Shown piece by piece: positions 1 through 5,308 of a stretch of DNA of 7,138 nucleotides. The notes beneath the pieces were generated by a model. That model had not been told where the DNA came from and did no database searches. It saw nothing but the letters and a program-made list of their open reading frames with translations. The position numbers and the translations under genes are program-made. The stretch comes from Acinetobacter sp. (GTDB lineage Bacteria > Pseudomonadota > Gammaproteobacteria > Pseudomonadales > Moraxellaceae), in assembly GCA_030152675.1 (NCBI GenBank), contig JASLIY010000102.1, positions 1 through 7,138 on the forward strand, given 5' to 3'. The first letter of the stretch is position 1. Each line of letters starts with the position of its first letter.

Positions 1-531
1 TCATTGATCGACCCTGCGGATGTACGTCGCGATATGGGCTTACTCAATCAAAATGCACACCTGTTTTACGGCACCATTCGTGAAAACCTCAGTTTAGGTG
101 CGCCCTTGGTCAATGATGAGGAAATTCTGCATACCCTCGCACTCACAGGTGCATTGTCCTTTGTGCAAGAGAAGAAAGAGGGCTTAGATCATCTGATCCT
201 CGAAGGCGGGATTGGACTTTCTGGTGGACAACGCCAAACCCTACTGCTGACACGCCTATTATTACGTCAACCGAATATTTTGTTATTGGATGAACCGACC
301 GCTTCACTCGATGAAATGTCGGAGAAACAGTTGATTGATCATTTAAAACAATGGATGGGGCATCGTACGCTGATTGTGGCAACGCATCGACGTCCCGTAT
401 TGGCTTTGGTTGACCGGATCATTGTCATTAACGAGGGCAAAATTGTCATGGATGGACCACGTGATCAAATCCTCAATCAATCTGCACAACCTGTACAGCC
501 GACACAGGTGCCTCAAGGAGCAAATTCATGA
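1..531 (+). CDS. Type I secretion ABC transporter, C-terminal ATPase part (5' end outside window)
   Basis: Inner-membrane exporter subunit that uses ATP to push an unfolded protein through a type I secretion channel. Only the last 176 or so codons are present; the reading frame is open to the window edge, so the membrane domain and Walker A motif lie upstream. Counting from the TTG at position 4, a Q-loop glutamine is near residue 16 (LLNQN), the ABC signature LSGGQRQ is at 72-78, Walker B ILLLDEP at 92-98, the D-loop SLDE at 101-104 and the switch histidine at 128 (VATHR). The order is complete for the second half of a nucleotide-binding domain. The tail after residue 155 is Gln/Pro-rich. 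The gene overlaps the downstream HlyD-type adaptor by four bases (ATGA), the usual arrangement of HlyB/HlyD or LapB/LapC pairs. The family is certain; the cargo is unknown. Confidence 0.93.
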   Translation, partial: SLIDPADVRRDMGLLNQNAHLFYGTIRENLSLGAPLVNDEEILHTLALTGALSFVQEKKEGLDHLILEGGIGLSGGQRQTLLLTRLLLRQPNILLLDEPTASLDEMSEKQLIDHLKQWMGHRTLIVATHRRPVLALVDRIIVINEGKIVMDGPRDQILNQSAQPVQPTQVPQGANS

Positions 532-1721
532 GTGAAGCACAACTAAAACTAACGAAGCGCTCTGAGACTGTGGCCTATGTCGATCCCCCGCTACCACGCG
601 TAAGTCTCTTGATTTGGATTATCGGGATTGGGCTGATTGTCCTCTTGATCTGGGCATGGTTATTTCAGCTTGAAGAGGTCTCTAATGGCACTGGAAAAGT
701 AATCCCATCTTCAAAAGAACAAGTTATTCAATCACTTGAAGGCGGAATTCTGACCACACTCAATGTCAAAGAAGGTGATATTGTTGAAAAAGGTGAAGTA
801 CTCGCCCAGCTCGATCCAACACGCTTTGCCTCCGGTGTTGGAGAGGCTAAGTCATTGCTCACCTCGGCACAAGCCACTGCCGCACGCTTAAGTGCAGAAG
901 TCAGTGGTAAAGGCTTAAGCTTCCCAGAGGAGGTCAAATTAGAGCCAGCCTTGGTCAATGAAGAAACCGCGCTGTACCACTCTAGACGTGCCAACTTAGA
1001 TGAATCTATCGCAGGCTTGAAACAAGCCTTAGCATTGGTACAACAAGAACTGAGAATGACTGAACCACTGGTAGCCAAAGGTGCAGCAAGTGAAGTTGAA
1101 GTCTTGCGCTTAAAACGACAAGCCAATGAACTGCAAAACAAAATGAGCGATATCCGCAACCAATATTATGTTCAAGCACGTGAAGAACTGTCGAAGGCCA
1201 ATACCGACATCGAAACCCAGCAACAAATCATGAAAGGTCGTAATGACACCTTGAGTCGAGCCGTGTTTAAAGCGCCTGTTCGTGGTGTGGTCAAAGAAAT
1301 CACCGTCACCACCTTAGGTGGCGTGATTCCACAGAATGGGAAGTTAATGACCATCGTGCCATTAGATGAAAAGTTATTGATCGAAGCACGAATCTCACCA
1401 CGCGATATCGCCTTTATTCACCCCGGACAAGAAGCTTTGGTCAAAGTGACTGCCTACGATTATTCAATTTATGGTGGGCTAAAAGGGCAAGTGACGGTGA
1501 TCTCACCGGATACCTTGCGTGATGAAGTTAAACAAGATCAATTTTACTATCGGGTTTATATCCGTACTGATGCAGACAAATTATTTAACAAGGACGGCAA
1601 AGCTTTTAATATCACCCCAGGTATGGTGGCCACGGTCGATATTCGTACTGGTCAAAAAACCATTCTAGATTATCTACTCAAACCCTTTAACAAAGCCAAG
1701 GAAGCCCTCCGAGAACGTTAA
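528..1721 (+). CDS. HlyD-family type I secretion periplasmic adaptor (membrane fusion protein)
   Basis: Adaptor that links the inner-membrane ABC exporter to an outer-membrane TolC-type channel. The 397-residue length is usual for the family. A short cytoplasmic head (1-24) is followed by one membrane helix at about 25-46 (VSLLIWIIGIGLIVLLIWAW). The first half of the lipoyl-like hairpin is at about 58-98 (VIQSLEGGIL, then VKEGDIVEKGEVLAQLDP). A helical coiled-coil section covers about 103-240, and the second lipoyl half starts at about 246 (VFKAPVRGVVKEI). The C-terminal beta domain carries the family hallmark PGMVATVDIRTG at 364-375, ending in a YLLKPF segment. The ATG is backed by an AAGGAG Shine-Dalgarno at 515-520 and overlaps the exporter stop codon, so the two are translationally coupled. 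The closest known types are the LapC/PrtE/HlyD adaptors of RTX proteins and large adhesins. No passenger or TolC-like gene is present downstream; a terminator ends the operon. Confidence 0.95.
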   Translation: MSEAQLKLTKRSETVAYVDPPLPRVSLLIWIIGIGLIVLLIWAWLFQLEEVSNGTGKVIPSSKEQVIQSLEGGILTTLNVKEGDIVEKGEVLAQLDPTRFASGVGEAKSLLTSAQATAARLSAEVSGKGLSFPEEVKLEPALVNEETALYHSRRANLDESIAGLKQALALVQQELRMTEPLVAKGAASEVEVLRLKRQANELQNKMSDIRNQYYVQAREELSKANTDIETQQQIMKGRNDTLSRAVFKAPVRGVVKEITVTTLGGVIPQNGKLMTIVPLDEKLLIEARISPRDIAFIHPGQEALVKVTAYDYSIYGGLKGQVTVISPDTLRDEVKQDQFYYRVYIRTDADKLFNKDGKAFNITPGMVATVDIRTGQKTILDYLLKPFNKAKEALRER

Positions 1722-1730
1722 CTTTCCATC

Positions 1731-1758
1731 CCCCGATATCACATCGGGGTTTTTTTTT
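1731..1758 (+). terminator. Intrinsic terminator of the type I secretion operon
   Basis: Stem CCCCGAT (1731-1737) pairs with ATCGGGG (1743-1749) around a 5-base loop and is followed by nine T residues (1750-1758). It begins nine bases after the adaptor stop codon. This is a textbook rho-independent terminator and indicates that nothing further downstream belongs to the secretion operon. Confidence 0.93.
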
Positions 1759-1857
1759 GCCTGCTCACCAGGTCTCTCTGTATATCCAATAAAGTGGTAT
1801 TCATTGCTGCACACTCCGCCACTCACGCTTAAGTACTTCAAATCCAAACGTTCTACC

Positions 1858-1875
1858 CGACTGAGCGCTCAGTCG
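1858..1875. promoter_or_regulatory. 18-bp perfect palindrome, TetR-type operator
   Basis: CGACTGAGCGCTCAGTCG reads the same on both strands, with core TGAGCGCTCA. Perfect GC-centred dyads of this size and core are typical of binding sites for TetR-family repressors, which is established for the family in general. No TetR gene is in the window, so the regulator must be coded elsewhere, or the site is a remnant. It lies 287 bases before the beta-barrel gene and about 60 bases before the best promoter-like match. No T-tract follows, so it is not a terminator. Confidence 0.6.
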
Positions 1876-1893
1876 CAAAATCAATTATTTTGC
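1875..1893. repeat. Inverted repeat abutting the TetR-type palindrome
   Basis: GCAAAAT (1875-1881) and ATTTTGC (1887-1893) are exact reverse complements around a 5-base spacer CAATT. The dyad shares its first base with the end of the 18-bp palindrome. It could be a second protein-binding site, or part of a promoter region. With AT-rich 7-base arms chance is possible, but the tight packing beside another perfect dyad makes a regulatory role more likely. Confidence 0.4.
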
Positions 1894-1932
1894 TGAAATA
1901 TTACATCTCATGATGTGATCAACAAAGTGCAA

Positions 1933-1941
1933 TGCTATAGT
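1933..1941 (+). promoter_or_regulatory. Possible extended -10 promoter element
   Basis: TGCTATAGT matches an extended -10 (TGnTATAAT) with one mismatch. The -35 position, around 1913-1918, has no good hexamer, which is tolerated in extended -10 promoters. An ACATC-N4-GATGT dyad (1903-1916) overlaps that position. If used, transcription would begin near 1948 and give a leader of over 200 bases before the beta-barrel gene. Confidence 0.3.
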
Positions 1942-2105
1942 AGTTGCGACGACATACGATGAATCATGTGGAAAATGTGAGCTGTTCGTTGTGTGGTTTT
2001 TTGCAATTTAAGCCAGTCAAAGTTGATGATTTAAGGCAGTTTTTCAGCTTCAATGTGTCCACCTTTACTTTTTCTGAGGCATGCTTTGATAGCAACAGCT
2101 TGATT

Positions 2106-2134
2106 TTGCAAATAAAGATCAAAAAATTTATATC
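2106..2134 (+). promoter_or_regulatory. Weak candidate promoter close to the beta-barrel gene
   Basis: TTGCAA (2106-2111) and TATATC (2129-2134) are separated by 17 bases; each matches four of six consensus positions. The start point would fall near 2141, giving a leader of about 20 bases. The segment is AT-rich, so such matches arise easily. It is offered as the alternative to the upstream extended -10 element. Confidence 0.25.
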
Positions 2135-2162
2135 ATAAATGATTTAAAGTCTTGGAATTTCT

Positions 2163-2933
2163 ATGAAGTCTGCACTGTTGTGTTTCTTTCCCCTTTTGGC
2201 CCTCACCTCAACAGCGTCTGCGAATAGCTTCAGTGACAGCTGGGAAGGCCCTGCCAAACTCAATCTCAATCTCTATCTATTTGCTGCTGACGTGGATGGC
2301 ACACTCAGTAAAGGTCCCATCGCCTACAATGTCAATCAGCCTTTTAAAGATACCTTAGGTGAGTTAGACGACTCCTATATGTTGCATCTTGACCTCAATA
2401 AAGGACTTTGGGGCGCGTATATCGATAGCAAACTCATCAAAACCAGTGCAGCACAACAGGTCTATACCGTACCGATCGCACTCAAAACCTCATTAGAGCA
2501 GACCAGCTTTGGACTTTATTACCAAGCCTATGTGTCTGAAAGCAAAACACAAACCAAGTCCACTGGTGAAAAATCACGCCCTCGCTTTATCGTCGAACCC
2601 ACCATTGGGATTCACCGCACTGAAGTCGATGCCACACTCTCAGCACTACAGCATCGTACCGAGACTTCTGCTGCATGGAATGAGTTTTTTTGGGGGAGTC
2701 GCTTTAAATACAATTTTGACTCACCATGGAACTTAGCTGCGGAAATGAGCTTTGGCGTTGAAGATACCCGATCGGCACAAACCTATATCGGTTATCGTCA
2801 ACCCATCTTTGGCCGTCCAGTTAACTTTAGATTGGGCTATCGATACTTTGAACAAAATCATCATACCAATAACTTTCACTGGGATATTAAGCAGCATGGC
2901 CCCGTCATCGGCCTAAGTCTTCCGATCTTTTAG
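2163..2933 (+). CDS. Probable outer-membrane beta-barrel protein, function unknown
   Basis: The 256-residue product begins with a clear Sec signal peptide (MKSALLCFFPLLALTSTASA, cleavage expected after A20), and this supports the chosen ATG. The Shine-Dalgarno is weak (TTGGA at 2153-2157). The mature part is rich in alternating, aromatic beta-strand-like segments, such as LNLNLYLF (33-40), GLWGAYIDSKL (81-91), FWGSRFKYNF (176-185) and VNFRLGYRYFE (220-230), and it ends in phenylalanine, as many barrel proteins do. The opening WEG...LNLYLFAADVDGTL, a following LDDSYMLHLDLNKGLWG stretch and a late GYR pair recall a widespread family of uncharacterised proteobacterial outer-membrane proteins; this is from memory, not a search. 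Eleven bases separate it from the acylase gene, so the two are very probably one transcript. It could be a small channel or an assembly partner for that enzyme, but no substrate can be read from the sequence. Confidence 0.8.
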   Translation: MKSALLCFFPLLALTSTASANSFSDSWEGPAKLNLNLYLFAADVDGTLSKGPIAYNVNQPFKDTLGELDDSYMLHLDLNKGLWGAYIDSKLIKTSAAQQVYTVPIALKTSLEQTSFGLYYQAYVSESKTQTKSTGEKSRPRFIVEPTIGIHRTEVDATLSALQHRTETSAAWNEFFWGSRFKYNFDSPWNLAAEMSFGVEDTRSAQTYIGYRQPIFGRPVNFRLGYRYFEQNHHTNNFHWDIKQHGPVIGLSLPIF

Positions 2934-2944
2934 AGGTAATACTT

Positions 2945-3988
2945 ATGAAAAAAATCTTAAGCATGGGCATTCTTACATCGAGTTTACTCTTGGCAAGTGT
3001 TGCCGATGCCTGCACTCGTGCGGTATTCATCGGTAAAAATGATGTCATTACCGCACGATCAATGGATTGGAAAAGCGATGTCGGCACAAATCTTTGGATC
3101 TTACCCAACAAAGTCGCACGCACAGGTCTAGCGGGTCCGAACTCGATCAAGTGGACCTCTAAATATGGCAGCGTGATTGCCTCGGGTTATGATATTTCGA
3201 GTACCGATGGGGTCAATGAAAAAGGACTGGTCACCAACTTGCTGTGGTTAGTCGAATCTGAATATCCTGAGTTTGAAAAAAGTAAAAAACCTACCCTCAG
3301 TATTTCATTGTGGGCGCAATACGTGCTCGATAATTTTGCGACAGTCAGTGAAGCGGTTGCAGCCTTAGAAAAAGATCCATTTACCTTGGTCACCGATCAA
3401 GTCCCAGGTGAAAAGCGTCTCGCCACCTTGCATTTGTCGATTTCAGACAGTAGCGGTGATAGCGCGATTATCGAATACATCAAAGGCAAGCCTGTGATTC
3501 ACCACAGCAAAAGCTATCAAGTCATGACCAACTCACCGACTTTTGACCAGCAATTGGCATTGAACTCGTATTGGAAGCAAATCGGTGGGACCACCATGTT
3601 ACCAGGCACCAACCGTGCAGCAGATCGCTTTGCCCGTGCCTCGTTCTATATCAATGCCATTCCTAAAGATGCCTCAGCTGAGCATTCATTGGCCAGTGTC
3701 TTTAGTGTGATCCGTAATGTCTCAGTCCCTTATGGCTTAAATACTGAAGAAGAACCAAATATCTCATCGACACGCTGGAGAACAGTGGTCGATCACAAAC
3801 GCAAACTGTATTTCTTTGAGTCTGCGGTATCTCCAAATATCTTCTGGGTTGACCTAAAAGACATCAACTTTAATGATGGTAAAACGCGTAAACTTGAACT
3901 AGGTCCTGATCAAGCCAAAAGCTATGCGGGTAAAGCCAACAGCGCTTTTGTCGAGACACAACCGTTTAAATTCTTAGGCAAGTCATAA
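2945..3988 (+). CDS. Secreted choloylglycine hydrolase / penicillin V acylase family protein (linear amide C-N hydrolase)
   Basis: Ntn-hydrolase that cleaves a linear amide bond. Known members act on conjugated bile salts, penicillin V or, in some Gram-negative enzymes, long-chain acyl-homoserine lactones. The 347-residue precursor has a signal peptide (1-22, ending SVADA) directly followed by C23, the expected catalytic nucleophile. Other family positions are present: R38 and D41 (ARSMDW), N91 (DGVNEKGL), N196 (MTNSP) and the DRFARASF block at 227-234, whose arginines include the conserved late one. Mature length, about 325 residues, is normal. A periplasmic location fits Gram-negative family members. 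The ATG has an AGAGG Shine-Dalgarno at 2932-2936 that overlaps the stop codon of the barrel gene. D21 before A22-C23 does not fit a lipobox, so I read the cleavage as signal peptidase I. Substrate is not predictable from the sequence; I would guess an N-acyl amide rather than bile salt in this genus. Confidence 0.9.
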   Translation: MKKILSMGILTSSLLLASVADACTRAVFIGKNDVITARSMDWKSDVGTNLWILPNKVARTGLAGPNSIKWTSKYGSVIASGYDISSTDGVNEKGLVTNLLWLVESEYPEFEKSKKPTLSISLWAQYVLDNFATVSEAVAALEKDPFTLVTDQVPGEKRLATLHLSISDSSGDSAIIEYIKGKPVIHHSKSYQVMTNSPTFDQQLALNSYWKQIGGTTMLPGTNRAADRFARASFYINAIPKDASAEHSLASVFSVIRNVSVPYGLNTEEEPNISSTRWRTVVDHKRKLYFFESAVSPNIFWVDLKDINFNDGKTRKLELGPDQAKSYAGKANSAFVETQPFKFLGKS

Positions 3989-4074
3989 CGCACTGCCATA
4001 ATCAAATACCATAAGATACGCGGTCACGCGCCGCTGATCTCATGGCTGACTTAAGATTTGGAATCATAGATGGT

Positions 4075-4551
4075 ATGAAAAAAATTTCTCTTTTAGTGCT
4101 TGCTTCAGCACTGATGACTGGTTGTATGACAGCACCACAGACTGAACTCAATGCAACCCGCGGTTTGCTGCTCTGTGAACCGAACTCGATCTGTCCGATC
4201 GTTAAAGTGAAATGGAATGAGCAAGATAAAACCACCTTAAAAGTGGATGTTTCTCTCGACAATCCAAGCACTTACTACGATATCCAGCGTATTGTGTTCG
4301 ATAATGGCCAAAAATCGCATAGCTTCAAACCGATCGCAGCAACTCAGCAACAGTTTATCCTGTCCAACTATCGTTCAAGCAGTACCATCTTGACGCCAGT
4401 GGATCTGATGACAGACTTGACTGAAACCCATTCGATTTCAATGCGAATCGTCACGGATAAAGGCAGCATCAGCCGCTATATTTTTAAAGATGGCCAAGCC
4501 TCATCGGCCTATCGCCAATTTATCCAAGCCTATACAGAGAGTCAGCAGTAA
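4075..4551 (+). CDS. Small outer-membrane-type lipoprotein, function unknown
   Basis: I do not recognise the family. The start at 4075 gives a 158-residue precursor with a classic lipoprotein signal, MKKISLLVLASALMTGC, lipidated at C17; an in-frame ATG at 4042 would add 11 polar residues before the signal and is less likely. The residue after the cysteine is Met, not Asp, so outer-membrane sorting is expected. The mature part is soluble, beta-rich in appearance and has a cysteine pair C34/C40 (LLCEPNSIC) that could form a disulfide in the periplasm. A basic/aromatic tail (YRQFIQAYTESQQ) closes it. The Shine-Dalgarno is poor (TTGGA at 4058-4062, long spacing). It lies 86 bases after the acylase with no terminator between, so read-through from the barrel/acylase operon is possible; a separate promoter cannot be excluded. 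Confidence 0.8.
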   Translation: MKKISLLVLASALMTGCMTAPQTELNATRGLLLCEPNSICPIVKVKWNEQDKTTLKVDVSLDNPSTYYDIQRIVFDNGQKSHSFKPIAATQQQFILSNYRSSSTILTPVDLMTDLTETHSISMRIVTDKGSISRYIFKDGQASSAYRQFIQAYTESQQ

Positions 4552-4609
4552 TCCTGAGTGTCTGTGTGAATGCTCTGTCGTGTCAACGTCTTCTAGAACA
4601 AGACAATAA

Positions 4610-4647
4610 GCATAAAAAAACGCATCTTAAGATGCGTTTTTTTATGC
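4610..4647. terminator. Bidirectional intrinsic terminator in a 38-bp perfect palindrome
   Basis: The sequence is an exact palindrome centred between 4628 and 4629. The functional hairpin is ACGCATC (4620-4626) pairing with GATGCGT (4631-4637) around a TTAA loop. Seven T residues follow on the + strand (4637-4643) and, by symmetry, seven on the - strand (A-run 4614-4620). It lies between two convergent genes, the lipoprotein (+) and the SPOR protein (-), and should stop both transcripts. Confidence 0.93.
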
Positions 4648-4675
4648 GGTCAATTTAGAAATGCCATTTCAGGCC

Positions 4676-5281
4676 TTAGCGTTTGACCACGATAGAATCA
4701 ATTCCACTATGTTGCAGTGTTTGCTGGGCCACCACGGCGGCATTGAGTGTTTCATAAGGACCTGAAATCACACGATACCAAGTTTGGCCATTTTCAGTAC
4801 TTTTCACCACATCCGCAGATAAGCCATTTAAGATAATCTCGGCACGGCGTGCATCTGCACTGTCTGGATCGGGGAAACTTCTCACTTGCAAGATATAAGA
4901 AGGTCCTGCGACAGCAGGCTGTGCATCCTCTGTGCCCAGCGTTTCAGGTGCGGCTTGTACTGGCGCAGCAGGCGCTTCGACAATGATCGGTTGTGTTCTG
5001 ACATTGCTTTCTGGCACAGCCTGCTGTGGAATCGGAGTCACTTGTTGCTGTGGCAGCAATTCGTAAAAACGATAATCTTTGTTGGTCTCTTCTTGATAAT
5101 GCTGAGAAGTGACCTCATTGGTTTTCGTTGCGACAGGGGCCCACGGTTTCCAAAGCATCAATGCAACAGCAGCACTGAGTAGCATTAAAATCACCACTAA
5201 CATGCCGAGCCATTTGGGTAGCAATGGCTGAGTTGGTTTTGTCGATCGCTCTGATACGCCGCGCTGCGTTTTTCCAAACAC
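4676..5281 (-). CDS. SPOR-domain membrane protein (FtsN/DedD-like), downstream of argS
   Basis: Probable cell-division or envelope protein that binds denuded septal peptidoglycan through its SPOR domain. The 201 residues comprise a short basic cytoplasmic head (1-24), one membrane helix at about 25-44 (LGMLVVILMLLSAAVALMLW), a YRFYELLPQQQV segment at 70-81 of the kind seen in FtsN-like proteins, a Pro/Ala/Gln-rich periplasmic linker (about 82-126) and a SPOR domain at about 127-201 (SYILQVRSFPDPDSADARRAEI through WYRVISGPYETLNAA to IVVKR). The start is GTG, supported by an AGAGGG Shine-Dalgarno six bases upstream; the next in-frame Met is inside the membrane helix. The gene follows argS by 27 bases on the same strand, an order I also recall from Pseudomonas. 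Whether it is the true FtsN or a second SPOR protein cannot be told here. Confidence 0.9.
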   Translation of the reverse strand: MFGKTQRGVSERSTKPTQPLLPKWLGMLVVILMLLSAAVALMLWKPWAPVATKTNEVTSQHYQEETNKDYRFYELLPQQQVTPIPQQAVPESNVRTQPIIVEAPAAPVQAAPETLGTEDAQPAVAGPSYILQVRSFPDPDSADARRAEIILNGLSADVVKSTENGQTWYRVISGPYETLNAAVVAQQTLQHSGIDSIVVKR

Positions 5282-5287
5282 GTGAAA

Positions 5288-5293
5288 CCCTCT
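5288..5293 (-). promoter_or_regulatory. Ribosome binding site fixing the GTG start of the SPOR gene
   Basis: Read on the - strand the bases are AGAGGG, six bases before GTG at 5281-5279. A good site at ideal spacing, with no in-frame ATG before the membrane helix, decides the start. It lies in the 27-base gap after the argS stop codon. Confidence 0.8.
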
Positions 5294-5308
5294 TGTAATA
5301 GTTGATGA

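Larger units (their letters stand above)
1759..2162. other. Intergenic region of about 400 bases with regulatory dyads and no convincing gene
   Basis: This gap separates the secretion operon from the envelope module. Its first 100 bases show nothing I can name. Positions 1858-1916 hold three inverted repeats, listed separately, and 1933-1941 resembles an extended -10 element. From about 1944 to 2140 several frames are free of stops: a 64-codon + frame (1944-2138, TTG start, inner ATG at 1959) and a 59-codon - frame (open 1967-2143, no ATG). Neither has a Shine-Dalgarno, and the products resemble no family I know, so I do not call either a gene. The block could be a long leader, a degraded gene or a dispersed repeat; the sequence alone does not decide. 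Confidence 0.6.

Noticed and set aside
1742..1804. Short - strand frame from ATG at 1804 with a GGAG-like upstream site
   Set aside because: It stops after about 21 codons inside the terminator of the secretion operon, and the peptide resembles nothing.
1944..2138. 64-codon open frame on the + strand with TTG start (ATG at 1959)
   Set aside because: No ribosome binding site, no recognisable domain, signal or membrane segment, Phe/Ser-rich AT-driven composition, and comparable open frames on the other strand. Treated as part of the intergenic block.
2026..2147. ATGATTTAA repeated at 2026-2034 and 2139-2147
   Set aside because: A nine-base AT-rich match in an AT-rich gap is expected by chance, with no extension on either side.
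3002..3013. Possible lipobox ending at C23 of the acylase
   Set aside because: The residues before the cysteine are A-D-A; aspartate at -2 does not fit, and this cysteine aligns with the family's catalytic nucleophile.
4588..4604. GTCTT-N7-AAGAC hairpin with an inner TTCTAGAA palindrome after the lipoprotein gene
   Set aside because: Five-base arms without a T-tract; the much stronger terminator six bases further downstream explains transcript ending.
4658..4670. GAAATG-C-CATTTC inverted repeat near the 3' end of the SPOR gene
   Set aside because: Only a one-base spacer and AT-rich 6-base arms; it cannot form a normal hairpin and probably arises by chance.
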